Below, in pieces: positions 27,935 through 36,628 of a stretch of 53,960 nucleotides of DNA. A model generated the notes under the pieces. That model saw only the letters and a program-made list of their open reading frames with translations, was not told the DNA's origin and did not search any database. The DNA is from Vibrio rhodolitus (GTDB taxonomy: Bacteria > Pseudomonadota > Gammaproteobacteria > Enterobacterales > Vibrionaceae), in NCBI RefSeq assembly GCF_003350325.1, contig NZ_QLYZ01000026.1:1-53960 (forward strand). Reading direction: 5' to 3'. The translations under genes were made by a program, and so were the position numbers. Within the stretch, counting starts at the first letter, position 1. Each line of letters opens with the position of its first letter.

Positions 27935-28558
27935 ATGAAAATCATTATTTTGCATGGTTTATATATGCATGGCTTAGCGATGCAGCCATTGAGTCATAAA
28001 CTGCGTAAATATGGCTATTCAACACAAACCTTAACTTACAACACGGTTGCGATTGATAAGACGAAAGTTTTCCAAAAGATCGATGATGCGTTAAGCACAA
28101 CTGAGCCAAATGTGCTGGTCGGACATAGCTTAGGGGGATTGATCATCAAAGCTTACCTCGAAGCAAGAAAGCCAAGCAAAGGTACCGTCAGTCATGTTAT
28201 CGCGATTGGAAGCCCAATTAGAGGGGCTTCTATCGTTGAACGCATGCAGCAACTAGGGATTGGCGCCATGTTAGGCAATTCGCCTCTACATGGTTTAAAC
28301 CTGCATGAAGATCAATGGCAATACCCGCAATACTTGGGCTGCATTGCTGGAACATTACCAGTGGGGGCGCGAGCGCTACTGATGATGGATAACTCAATTC
28401 TCTCTGACGGCACTGTTACCGTCGAGGAGACAAAAATTGAAGGTATGACCGATCATATTCTAAGCCCAAGTACCCACACCAGTTTGATTTACAATTCGTT
28501 CGTGCCTAAGCAAATTGACCACTTTGTTCACCACAACCGTTTTGAGCACGCCGAATGA
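27935..28558 (+). CDS. Alpha/beta hydrolase (lipase-like)
   Basis: 207 residues. The nucleophile elbow GHSLGG is near residue 63, within NVLVGHSLGGLIIKAYLEAR. The HG motif of the oxyanion hole is at the N-terminus (ILHGLYMHG). A late His (SPSTHTSLIYN) fits the catalytic triad. The pattern resembles short lipase-like serine hydrolases acting on esters. There is no signal peptide, so it is probably cytoplasmic. GAGG lies before the ATG. It is a single gene converging with the diguanylate cyclase gene. Confidence 0.85.
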   Translation: MKIIILHGLYMHGLAMQPLSHKLRKYGYSTQTLTYNTVAIDKTKVFQKIDDALSTTEPNVLVGHSLGGLIIKAYLEARKPSKGTVSHVIAIGSPIRGASIVERMQQLGIGAMLGNSPLHGLNLHEDQWQYPQYLGCIAGTLPVGARALLMMDNSILSDGTVTVEETKIEGMTDHILSPSTHTSLIYNSFVPKQIDHFVHHNRFEHAE

Positions 28559-28577
28559 GCTTACCCAATAGGGTATA

Positions 28578-29585
28578 TTAGCCACAGGCAACAATCGCGT
28601 TTCGGCCGCTATTTTTCGCTCTGTATAAATTGGCATCCGCCCTTCGATTCGCTTCAACCAAGCAATTTTGTTTCACTGTGTCGGAGATACCGATACTTAC
28701 AGTAATATCGATATCATGCTCTTCAAACGGCACTGAGCTATGGCTCACTGATTGCCTGATTTTCTCAGCAACTGACATGACATATTTGCGATCAGCCTGC
28801 TCCAGTATCACACAGAACTCCTCGCCGCCCTGTCGGTAAACATTTGCATTGCCAGCTAACTCAGCAATCTTTTTCGCCACAGAAGTAAGAACAACATCAC
28901 CGGCATCATGGCCAAACTCATCATTAATCCTTTTAAAGTGGTCAATATCTAAGATCATGACATAAAAAGGGCTTTGTGATTTTTTCAGCTCTTGAAAACG
29001 GTGCCTTAACGCCAAGCGATTATTTACTTGAGTCAAAGTATCGATGGTTGCTAATGACTTGAGCTTTTGTTCAGTGCTAAAACGGTTCGCCTCGTAGACA
29101 TGGGAAATCGCCGCAACACTCAAGTAGCTAAACGTAAAGTTGATCATTATCCCGACCGGATAGTAACGATTTTCAGGGTCGAGGATAATAAATAGAATCG
29201 AACTTTGGGTGATAAACAGCGCAATGGTGGCAATTAAACCGACTTTCTTGCCCAGCAACAAGTAGTAGATGATTGGCAGAACATATGTCCAGACAAAAAT
29301 GCCCCACTTTGCGTGTTCTATAGAGGTGCCATAAACAATGATTGCGGTAATAAATGCGCTAATAATGTATTTATGCCAAGGCTTAAGCGTCTTGTTTTTA
29401 ATCTGCTTGTACAGATACCAAGAATAGAGAGCATAAAGCAACTCACTAAAGGCAAGCATGTAGCTTTGTCCAATGGTGACATTACCAATGGACAATAGTA
29501 GCGCCAACGAACCAATACCGATACTCATGCCTTTGAGCACTTTGACCCGTAGAGTTGACGTGCCATCAAGCTCAAATTCATCCAT
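28578..29585 (-). CDS. Membrane-bound diguanylate cyclase (GGDEF)
   Basis: 335 residues: five or six membrane helices (about 20-165) and then a GGDEF domain (about 175-335). GGEEF is at 253-257 and the metal-binding FDIDHFKRIND-like stretch is intact, so it should make c-di-GMP from GTP. The product-inhibition I-site (RxxD, nine residues before GGEEF) reads AGNA, so allosteric feedback is probably absent. I chose the ATG at 29585, with AAGGG upstream; a longer reading begins with TTG. The stimulus is unknown. Confidence 0.9.
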   Translation of the reverse strand: MDEFELDGTSTLRVKVLKGMSIGIGSLALLLSIGNVTIGQSYMLAFSELLYALYSWYLYKQIKNKTLKPWHKYIISAFITAIIVYGTSIEHAKWGIFVWTYVLPIIYYLLLGKKVGLIATIALFITQSSILFIILDPENRYYPVGIMINFTFSYLSVAAISHVYEANRFSTEQKLKSLATIDTLTQVNNRLALRHRFQELKKSQSPFYVMILDIDHFKRINDEFGHDAGDVVLTSVAKKIAELAGNANVYRQGGEEFCVILEQADRKYVMSVAEKIRQSVSHSSVPFEEHDIDITVSIGISDTVKQNCLVEANRRADANLYRAKNSGRNAIVACG

Positions 29586-29889
29586 CTTGCATCCCTTCAA
29601 GTTAGATTAATAGATTATCAACGAGTCACATTTCAACTCTTCGTGACAAATGTAACATATCCAAAGCGATGAAAAAGAAATAAGCGAGCTATGTATTTCA
29701 CATTTTTGGAACATATGGGTTACATACAACATCAATACAGTTCTCTTAGTCACAAACCTACACGCCTTTGCCAATAGAGCATATCAAGGAACGTTTATGC
29801 ATCTACTATCCGAACACTAAATTGATCTTGATTCTCAACCAATCTAGAACTAACATATCGCCATTCGACGATTAACTATTCTTTGATGT
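29586..29889. other. Divergent promoter region of the cyclase and arsR genes
   Basis: About 304 bp, AT-rich, with no gene. It contains imperfect dyads such as GTCAC-N12-GTGAC near 29621-29645, and an ArsR operator candidate immediately before arsR (listed separately). Confidence 0.5.
29857..29872 (+). promoter_or_regulatory. ArsR operator candidate before arsR
   Basis: ATCG-N8-CGAT dyad inside ATCGCCATTCGACGAT, followed by TAAC, 17 bp before the arsR start. The 12-nt core TTCGACGATTAA recurs before acr3, which marks it as the shared ArsR site. Confidence 0.55.
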
Positions 29890-30228
29890 ATGAACAACTG
29901 TAATTCAAGCGATTCATCGGTACTAGAAGCCTCTCCTGAGCAACTAGAGTTAGAACAGCAGTTTGCTGCACAAGCTAAAGCGTTGGCGCATCCTGCTCGA
30001 GTACGTATCTTAAAAACTCTGTTGGTGCTCGAATCTATCGGCGGCTGCTTAAACAGTGATCTTGTTTCTCAGTTAGGATTAGCGCAATCAACCGTTTCAG
30101 AACATTTACGCATTCTAAAAACAGCTGGATTGATCATCGCAGAGCCTAACCCACCAAAGATTTGTTATCGCGTTGCGCCAAGAGCAACTAAACAATTTAT
30201 AGAGTTATTTGAGCAAATCACTCAATAA
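29890..30228 (+). CDS. arsR: ArsR-family metalloregulator
   Basis: 112 residues of the ArsR/SmtB winged-helix family (HPARVRILKTLL, then the recognition helix QLGLAQSTVSEHLRILKTAG). It would repress the arsenite pump gene until As(III)/Sb(III) binds. The classical ELCVCDL metal site is absent. Cysteines occur at 4, 53 and 92 instead, a spread-out set similar to alternative As(III) sites known in the family. It lies just upstream of acr3, with operator-like dyads before both genes. The start has no strong ribosome binding site. Confidence 0.88.
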   Translation: MNNCNSSDSSVLEASPEQLELEQQFAAQAKALAHPARVRILKTLLVLESIGGCLNSDLVSQLGLAQSTVSEHLRILKTAGLIIAEPNPPKICYRVAPRATKQFIELFEQITQ

Positions 30229-30236
30229 CGACCTAG

Positions 30237-30257
30237 AGTTAGGGAAAAGCCCTAACT
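30237..30257 (+). terminator. Hairpin between arsR and acr3
   Basis: Stem AGTTAGGG / CCCTAACT with a 5-nt loop directly after the arsR stop codon. It is followed 6 nt later by AAAAAATTTTT. It may end arsR transcripts or moderate read-through into acr3. Confidence 0.5.
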
Positions 30258-30282
30258 CACTCCAAAAAATTTTTCCATAAAC

Positions 30283-30298
30283 ATCGTTGTTCGACGAT
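30283..30298 (+). promoter_or_regulatory. ArsR operator candidate before acr3
   Basis: ATCGT-N6-ACGAT dyad (ATCGTTGTTCGACGAT) 16 bp before the acr3 start. It shares the core TTCGACGATTAA with the site before arsR, so acr3 probably has its own ArsR-controlled promoter. Confidence 0.6.
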
Positions 30299-30314
30299 TA
30301 ACGAAGAGAAACTT

Positions 30315-31385
30315 ATGAATGCGACAACACAACAAATAGCGAAACCTAAAATGGGATTTCTTGATCGCTACTTAACATTGTGGATTTTCCTAGCAATGGC
30401 GATTGGCGTCGGATTGGGTGCGCTTTTTCCAGACATCGCACTTTGGAATGAGTCGATGTCTGTTGGTTCAACCAACATCCCGTTAGCCATCGGTCTAATT
30501 CTGATGATGTATCCACCACTTGCCAAAGTTGACTACAGCCTACTAGGCAAAGTGAAAAAAGATAAACAAGCGATCAAGCTATCGCTGTTTATGAACTGGA
30601 TAGTCGGACCGATTCTAATGTTCATCCTCGCAATCACTTTTCTTGGTGATCATCCTGGATATATGGTCGGGATTATCCTAATTGGCTTAGCTCGCTGTAT
30701 TGCGATGGTGCTAGTGTGGAATGATATCGGCGGCGGCAACAAAGAGTATGGAGCTGCACTGGTGGCGATTAACAGCGCATTCCAAATAGTTACTTACAGC
30801 TTTATGGCATGGTTGTTTATCACTGTCCTGCCACCTCTATTTGGCTTCCAAGGGTTTGCGGTTGATATCTCTATGATTGATATTGCCGAAAGCGTATTAA
30901 TCTACCTAGGCATTCCTTTCTTTGCTGGTTTTATGAGCCGTAAACTATTGGTGAAAATGAAAGGTGAAGCATGGTACAACGAGCGCTTTATCCCTGCTAT
31001 CTCGCCAATTACTTTGATTGCGCTACTAGCGACTATCGTGCTGATGTTTAGTCTAAAAGGTGAGATGATCCTCGAACTACCAATGGACGTGGTACGAGTG
31101 GCAATTCCGCTGACTATCTACTTTGTGGTGATGTTCTTTGTCAGTTTCTACGTTGGCAAACGTATGGGTATTGAATACGACAAAAATGCGTCCATCGCTT
31201 TCACCGCAACAGGCAATAATTTTGAGTTAGCGATTGCTGTATCTATCGCGGTATTTGGGCTTAACTCTGACCAAGCATTTGCGGGCGTGATTGGTCCACT
31301 TATTGAGGTGCCGGTTTTGATTGCGCTAGTTAACGTCGCACTTAGACTCAAGCAGCGTTACCCTGCCTTTGCTAAGGCGCAATAA
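30315..31385 (+). CDS. acr3: Arsenite efflux transporter of the ACR3 family
   Basis: 356 residues with ten hydrophobic segments (BART superfamily). It pumps arsenite, and perhaps antimonite, out of the cell. The cysteine known to be essential in ACR3 is at 128 in GLARCIAMVLVWND. The other conserved functional segment is GPLIEVPVLIALVNVAL near the C-terminus. There is no arsenate reductase gene (arsC) next to it, so arsenate reduction would rely on another locus. It is expressed with or under arsR. Confidence 0.93.
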   Translation: MNATTQQIAKPKMGFLDRYLTLWIFLAMAIGVGLGALFPDIALWNESMSVGSTNIPLAIGLILMMYPPLAKVDYSLLGKVKKDKQAIKLSLFMNWIVGPILMFILAITFLGDHPGYMVGIILIGLARCIAMVLVWNDIGGGNKEYGAALVAINSAFQIVTYSFMAWLFITVLPPLFGFQGFAVDISMIDIAESVLIYLGIPFFAGFMSRKLLVKMKGEAWYNERFIPAISPITLIALLATIVLMFSLKGEMILELPMDVVRVAIPLTIYFVVMFFVSFYVGKRMGIEYDKNASIAFTATGNNFELAIAVSIAVFGLNSDQAFAGVIGPLIEVPVLIALVNVALRLKQRYPAFAKAQ

Positions 31386-31410
31386 TAGCTAAGGGAAAAT
31401 AGATACAAAA

Positions 31411-31432
31411 AAGAGGGCAACTGCCCTCTTTT
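31411..31432. terminator. Bidirectional terminator between acr3 and the EIIC-EAL gene
   Basis: Stem AAGAGGGCA / TGCCCTCTT with a loop of about 4 nt. It is preceded by an A-run and followed by TTCAT, and it serves two convergent genes. Confidence 0.85.
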
Positions 31433-31441
31433 CATATTTCA

Positions 31442-33475
31442 TCACTTACAAAATAAGTCTTTATCGACGATGTCGCTAAACGGCATTGGTTTGAAGAAGT
31501 AAAAACCTTGGATCAAATCGATGTTCTGCTCGCGCATGAAATCAATTTCTTCTTGCTGTTCAACCCCTTCTACCACAATCTCAGCGCCCGTTGTGCGCAC
31601 CAATTGGCTCGTTAAGCTAAACATTTCACGACCGTTTTTCTGATTCAAATTGAGCACTAAAGAGCGGTCAATTTTTACTTTATCAAACTCATATCGGCTT
31701 AAGTAACCAATAGAAGAATAGCCTGCACCAAAGTCATCTAACGCAATACGGATGCCTTTTTGACGTAACTCTTGCAGCACAGACCAAGTTTTCTTCTCAT
31801 CTTGGATCAGGAGATCCTCAGTGATTTCAAACTCAACTTGATTGAAAGACAAACTACTTTTCGCTATTAAACCCGATACTATGGTAGCAAAGTTCTCGAC
31901 TAAGAAAGTATCCGGCGAAATATTAATCGACACTTTGAAGTTCGGGTTTGTCGCCAGTGGGCTAACCTCTTCTAAAGCTTGCTTAACCACCCATAGGTCG
32001 AGTTCTGAAGTCAAACCAAGCTTAGCAAAGCTACCTAAAAACCATGGTGGGGTGATTTTCCCGTCGTAACCTTTGTGGCGAATCAACACTTCAAGCGAGT
32101 TCACGCACTCTTTATTCATATCATACTGAGGTTGATAGAAAAGTACGAAATCACCGGTCTTTTGCAATTGGCTAATCTCACGCTGAGCTGATAAATTGGC
32201 GCTCATTTGCGGTAATACGCCCATCACAGAACGGCTATTGCCAAGATCACGATAGTTAAAGAAGTTGTCGGATAGTCCCTTGGTAAACACCGCGTTACTG
32301 CCCGCCACTTTGTCCATCTGTTTGAAAAATGGCAAATAGATCGCCATACCAACCAGTACGATAACCAACTGCAAAATTGGTGCTGCAATGTCGTTACCCG
32401 TCGCCAGATAGCCGCTTATAAAAGCAGGAGTCATCCAACTAACGAAAGTCGAAACAGGGTCAACCCAACCAAGCGCAGTTGCGAGATAACCAATCGACAA
32501 ACCCGCTAATGGTGTCAACAAGAAAGGGATGACCAATACTGGATTAAAAATAATCGGCAAACCAAACAAAATCGGTTCATTAATATTGAAGATACTTAAC
32601 ACCAGTGTCGCAACAGCGAGTGTTCGGTAGCCCTTGTTTTTGGTAAAAAGCAGCATACACAGCACAAGGCTTAACGTATTACCCGAGCCTCCCATTCCAG
32701 CATAAATATCATAAAAGTTACTGGTTAGGATCGGTAACGGATTCCCAAAGGTCGAATGCAGTTCGAAACTTTGCACAGAGAACTCGTACACTTCACTCTT
32801 AATTGGCGCCAGGATAATGTGACCATTAACCCCGATAGCCCAAAACAGATTGCGAATAAGCTCATAAAGCAATGCATCGCCAAGCGAATACTCATCCAAG
32901 CTTGGAATTAAGCGTACAACTTCGCTGAATGACTGAATCCAGCCCTTGAACAAGTATCCCGCTCCAGCATACAGCACGACCATAAAGATACATGCCCCAA
33001 CTAAGTTAATGGTTTGGTCAACTACATTAGGTAGTTCACTTTCCATAAACAGTTTCTTGCGCTCTAAAATTTGGGTGGTTTTACTAACCAATAAAGGGAT
33101 AAAAATCGCAAGTGGGTAGTTAGTTGGGATCATAGTGCCCGGATGTAACATCCCCCACTCGTGACCTAAAATTACATAGATCAACAATGAAGGTGTAATC
33201 ACATTGGTGCGCGAGGTTTTATGTAGCGTCGCCAAAAACTGCGAGTAATACACAACCAGTAAGATTCGAAATAGCTTCCAAATTAGAGTACTTGTGAAGA
33301 GAACTTTATCTGCAAGCTCCGTCATGCCGATCAGCGTAAAGCTATTGCCCAACAGCATACAAAATGCAGACAATAAACTGATTGGTAGAAGCATCAAAAA
33401 CACATTACATAAGCCGTTAACGTAACTGTTCTCAGATGTACTCGCGATAAATTGGTAAAGCGATTTTAATTTCAT
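31442..33475 (-). CDS. PTS EIIC-like membrane domain fused to an EAL phosphodiesterase domain
   Basis: About 677 residues. The N-terminal 420 residues form a lactose/cellobiose-type PTS EIIC domain (GNPLPILTSNFYDIYAGMGG-like core; NINEPILFGLPIIFNPVLVI is the family motif). No EIIA or EIIB follows. The C-terminal 240 residues form an EAL domain that keeps the Asn of INIS, EITED, DDFGAGYSS, the Lys of KIDRS and EGVE, so hydrolysis of c-di-GMP is expected, although EAL reads EVL. The ATG at 33475 gives a start typical of EIIC proteins; the ORF is open to 33541. It probably couples sugar binding to c-di-GMP breakdown. Confidence 0.88.
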   Translation of the reverse strand: MKLKSLYQFIASTSENSYVNGLCNVFLMLLPISLLSAFCMLLGNSFTLIGMTELADKVLFTSTLIWKLFRILLVVYYSQFLATLHKTSRTNVITPSLLIYVILGHEWGMLHPGTMIPTNYPLAIFIPLLVSKTTQILERKKLFMESELPNVVDQTINLVGACIFMVVLYAGAGYLFKGWIQSFSEVVRLIPSLDEYSLGDALLYELIRNLFWAIGVNGHIILAPIKSEVYEFSVQSFELHSTFGNPLPILTSNFYDIYAGMGGSGNTLSLVLCMLLFTKNKGYRTLAVATLVLSIFNINEPILFGLPIIFNPVLVIPFLLTPLAGLSIGYLATALGWVDPVSTFVSWMTPAFISGYLATGNDIAAPILQLVIVLVGMAIYLPFFKQMDKVAGSNAVFTKGLSDNFFNYRDLGNSRSVMGVLPQMSANLSAQREISQLQKTGDFVLFYQPQYDMNKECVNSLEVLIRHKGYDGKITPPWFLGSFAKLGLTSELDLWVVKQALEEVSPLATNPNFKVSINISPDTFLVENFATIVSGLIAKSSLSFNQVEFEITEDLLIQDEKKTWSVLQELRQKGIRIALDDFGAGYSSIGYLSRYEFDKVKIDRSLVLNLNQKNGREMFSLTSQLVRTTGAEIVVEGVEQQEEIDFMREQNIDLIQGFYFFKPMPFSDIVDKDLFCK

Positions 33476-33553
33476 GTTGGGCTTTTTCTCATTATTTGCG
33501 TTTATGCAAGCCTTGCAAATAGAAACGCCGCCCCCATTCATTCCTTGTGGTGT

Positions 33554-33569
33554 ACCTCAATATTGAGGT
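33554..33569. promoter_or_regulatory. Perfect palindrome upstream of the EIIC-EAL gene
   Basis: ACCTCAATATTGAGGT, a perfect 16-bp palindrome in the promoter region. It may be an operator, or it may form a small hairpin on a plus-strand transcript. Confidence 0.45.
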
Positions 33570-33666
33570 GGTTGGTCTATCAACAGCGCCAAACTGACAA
33601 CTCATTTCTGAGCAACTTAACTTATAGGCACATAGAGTGATATATAAGCAAGCAGGCGCACGTTAC

Positions 33667-33700
33667 TCCCAATGAAAGCAAACTTCCATTGGGATTTTTT
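33667..33700 (+). terminator. Plus-strand terminator with no upstream plus-strand gene
   Basis: Stem TCCCAATG / CATTGGGA followed by six T residues on the plus strand. No plus-strand ORF precedes it, so it would end an unannotated short transcript from 33541-33667. Confidence 0.6.
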
Positions 33701-33763
33701 ATGGTAAAGATTAACCTTTTAACTTGCAGGGTTAATAAGCAAATCCAACATCAAACTGTTGAT

Positions 33764-34612
33764 TTATTGCTCATTTTTAACAGGGAATCGCTCTTCATAC
33801 ATCACCATAAAATCTTGGCGAATAAGCTGCTCAATATGATTGGCTTGATCCGTTGGACAGAAAATCATGACGTGAATATTTTGCTCGCCAGTCGAGGTGC
33901 TATTGATATGGATATGAGGTTCTGAACCCGGCAAATCCACACCAGCGTGACGTTCAATTATTGAGTTATAGCGACGAGCTACTTCGCTAAAATCTTGGCA
34001 ATGCTCCTCTATCTTGGTTGTAAGTAGTGGTAGCATTGGATAGAGATTGACGAAGTCACGTACCACGATAGAGAAATCGTGATAAACAAAGCGCTTCATG
34101 AAATTGAGATTTTTTACCGGATAGGTAAAAAACATACTGTTTGGTAAGGTCGCAGTTTTACCTGTGAAGTGATATTGCCCATGATAGAGGTCGATTTCTT
34201 GAATCACCGTCGCCATCATATTGTGCTCAATCACCTCACCACAAAGCTTACCGACTTCAATCCAGTCACCGATACGAAAAGAGCGCGAGCTCGCCCTTTG
34301 AATCGAGCCAGTAAAACACAAGATGATTTCTTTGCTCGCCACTACGACAGCAACTGCAATAGCCGTTAACGACAGAGCAAACTCGTTGATCTCCGACTGC
34401 CATAGAATAAACAACAATAGGACAATAGTGGTAAACGAACCATTTTTGGTTCGCGACATCCATTTGCGTTGATCTTCAGAAACAAAGGCCACGTCACCAC
34501 GGATTTTGGACAGAGCCAAACGGCGGATCATCGAAATGAATGTAATAATTAAAACAGAAAAGACTATTTTGTGCGTGAGAAGAAAATCGATTACAACTTG
34601 TACTTTCTCCAC
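33764..34612 (-). CDS. MscS-family mechanosensitive channel protein
   Basis: 282 residues. There are three membrane segments in the first 105 residues, then an MscS beta domain (FRIGDWIEVGKLCGEVIEH at about 112-130 is the family signature) and a C-terminal cytoplasmic domain. The pore helix segment LTAIAVAVVVASKEIILC takes the TM3 position but has fewer Gly/Ala repeats than E. coli MscS. A role in osmotic pressure release is inferred from the family. It is probably a single transcription unit. Confidence 0.88.
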   Translation of the reverse strand: MEKVQVVIDFLLTHKIVFSVLIITFISMIRRLALSKIRGDVAFVSEDQRKWMSRTKNGSFTTIVLLLFILWQSEINEFALSLTAIAVAVVVASKEIILCFTGSIQRASSRSFRIGDWIEVGKLCGEVIEHNMMATVIQEIDLYHGQYHFTGKTATLPNSMFFTYPVKNLNFMKRFVYHDFSIVVRDFVNLYPMLPLLTTKIEEHCQDFSEVARRYNSIIERHAGVDLPGSEPHIHINSTSTGEQNIHVMIFCPTDQANHIEQLIRQDFMVMYEERFPVKNEQ

Positions 34613-34673
34613 GTGTAACTCCTGTAAGCAATGTTTGTACTTGGCATTGAGTCATTCATGCCTTGATATAGTT

Positions 34674-35141
34674 TTAGTTATAGCGAGCGGAAGTTATAAA
34701 CTCTCCAAAACTCTCACACCATACTATCACTGTGTTGTACTCAGAAACATTCACCCCAGCTGGTAAATTTAAACTAAATCGGTCAAAAGTTTTGACATCA
34801 CCAATTTGGATCATCGTATCCTTGTACTGAGCAAATGCGGTTTCGGTTTCAATAAACACCGGTGATAAGTAGAGCTTGTAGTCAGGCCCAGGCGCTAACT
34901 CGCCCATAAAAACAATTTGGGTATCGCTAATTGAGACCGAGCCTTCGCCCCAGTGAAGAAAGTCGCTGTCGATTCGTTCGCGCTGAAACTCTGCATTAAA
35001 CAGGGCATGCTGTGAGATGCCCTGAATTTCTTCAAGTGCGGGGGACGCCGGTTGTGTCAGGATGGGCAATGTGTAGATACCTAGCGCAAAGCCCATAAAA
35101 GCGACGACAAGATGTGAACCTATTAGTAATAAGATTCGCAT
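34674..35141 (-). CDS. DM13-domain protein
   Basis: About 155 residues: one N-terminal membrane segment (MRILLLIGSHLVVAFMGFAL), then a DM13 domain (about 55-155; GEGSVSISDTQIVFMGELAP at its start, and the conserved Cys in VIVWCESFGEFITSARY near the end). DM13 domains are suspected to take part in redox or electron transfer, but no function is proven. I chose the ATG at 35141 because GGAG lies 6 nt upstream, over the longer reading to 35165. Confidence 0.82.
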   Translation of the reverse strand: MRILLLIGSHLVVAFMGFALGIYTLPILTQPASPALEEIQGISQHALFNAEFQRERIDSDFLHWGEGSVSISDTQIVFMGELAPGPDYKLYLSPVFIETETAFAQYKDTMIQIGDVKTFDRFSLNLPAGVNVSEYNTVIVWCESFGEFITSARYN

Positions 35142-35193
35142 TAGAAACTCCAATATTTTAGGCACTTACCTCAAGATTAGAGCATTGTGGCAC

Positions 35194-36423
35194 TTAGCGG
35201 TATTCTAATGCTGTTTTTTCTGACAACTTCACAATAACCTTCACAGCCTGCAGCATTCCTTCGACACTAATAAACTCGTGGATGCCGTGGAAGTTGTAAC
35301 CGCCAGTGAAGATATTTGGACAAGGCAGCCCCATAAAGGATAAACGCGCGCCATCTGTACCACCGCGAATAGGCTTGATTAAAGGCTCGACATCACACTC
35401 TATCATCGCCTGTTTTGCCAGTTCGATAACATGCGGGTGAGGCTCAACCATTTCCTTCATATTAAAGTAGTTATCTGCCAGTTTGAGCTCAACTTTGCCG
35501 CGCTTTAACTCTGCGTTAAGCGAGTCAGCAATGCTCTGCATAAAGGCTTTACGCTGCTCTAAACCCTCACGTTCAAAGTCGCGGATGATGTAACCAAGTT
35601 CACTGCGTGCAACCGACATCTCAGCCGACTTCAAGTGGTAGAAGCCTTGATAGCCTTCCGTGCACTCTGGCGTTTCATCAGCTGGCATCATCATTTGAAA
35701 ACGTGCCGCAATATTCATTGAGTTAACCATTTTGTCTTTGGCTGTGCCCGGATGAACATTTGTGCCATAACAGATCACATCTGCACTAGCTGCATTGAAG
35801 TTTTCAAACTCCAACTCACCAACTGGACCACCATCGATAGTGTAAGCCCACTTTGCACCAAACTTCTCAACATCAAACAAGTTGGCACCACGCCCGATCT
35901 CTTCATCCGGGGTAAAACCAATACAAATATCGCCATGTGGAATCGTTGGGTTTTCAATTAAGGTTGCTACGGCAGTGATGATCTCCGCGATGCCCGCTTT
36001 ATTATCAGCACCAAGCAGTGTAGTACCATCTGTGGTGATCAAGGTATGACCGTGTAACTGATGAAGATCAGGGTATTGAACTGGAGACAGAACCTCTTCG
36101 CCTACTCCCAATGCTATATCGCCACCTTGGTAGTTTTCAACAAGCTGCGGTTTTACATTAGCACCTGAAGCATCTGGCGCTGTATCCATATGCGCAATAA
36201 ACCCAATCGCAGGCACTGGGTAGTCAACATTACTTGGCAACCTCGCCATAAGGTAGCCATTTTCATCGAGTGAAACATCACTTAAGCCGAGGTTGATGAG
36301 TTCATCATGCAGTTGACGAGCAAAGACACGCTGCCCTTCACTACTTGGGCAAACAGATTGAGTTGGGTTAGATTGCGTATCAAACGTCACATAACGCAAG
36401 AAACGTGCGACCAAATTATCCAT
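35194..36423 (-). CDS. pepT: Peptidase T (tripeptide aminopeptidase)
   Basis: 409 residues, the same size as E. coli PepT, of the M20 zinc peptidases. It removes the N-terminal residue from tripeptides in the cytoplasm. The zinc-binding motifs are intact: GFIAHMDTAPDASG, LGADNKAGIAEI, GFTPDEEIGRGA, and the C-terminal GGYNFHGIHEF. The conserved RGGTDGARLSFMGLPCPN stretch is also present. It is a single gene and complements the peptide importer encoded earlier, though the two are not linked. Confidence 0.95.
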   Translation of the reverse strand: MDNLVARFLRYVTFDTQSNPTQSVCPSSEGQRVFARQLHDELINLGLSDVSLDENGYLMARLPSNVDYPVPAIGFIAHMDTAPDASGANVKPQLVENYQGGDIALGVGEEVLSPVQYPDLHQLHGHTLITTDGTTLLGADNKAGIAEIITAVATLIENPTIPHGDICIGFTPDEEIGRGANLFDVEKFGAKWAYTIDGGPVGELEFENFNAASADVICYGTNVHPGTAKDKMVNSMNIAARFQMMMPADETPECTEGYQGFYHLKSAEMSVARSELGYIIRDFEREGLEQRKAFMQSIADSLNAELKRGKVELKLADNYFNMKEMVEPHPHVIELAKQAMIECDVEPLIKPIRGGTDGARLSFMGLPCPNIFTGGYNFHGIHEFISVEGMLQAVKVIVKLSEKTALEYR

Positions 36424-36580
36424 AAATACATCTCTTGATAATTAGACTGTTCAGCAGCCAAACAGATTACAGGACTCCAGTCAGGCAAAAACCATGACCA
36501 TTTTCCGTCAATCATATGGTTAAAATGACAAAATGCATTGATATAAACACCCATTTCCCCGCTATAGCCAAATTAAGGAC

Positions 36581-36608
36581 AAAAAAAAGCGCCATGACGA
36601 TGGCGCTT
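36581..36608 (-). terminator. Terminator of nupC
   Basis: On the minus strand the stem AAGCGCCAT / ATGGCGCTT is followed by TTTTTTGTCC, 20 bp after the nupC stop codon. Confidence 0.9.
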
Positions 36609-36628
36609 AAAAGAATTTAGTCTTTTGA

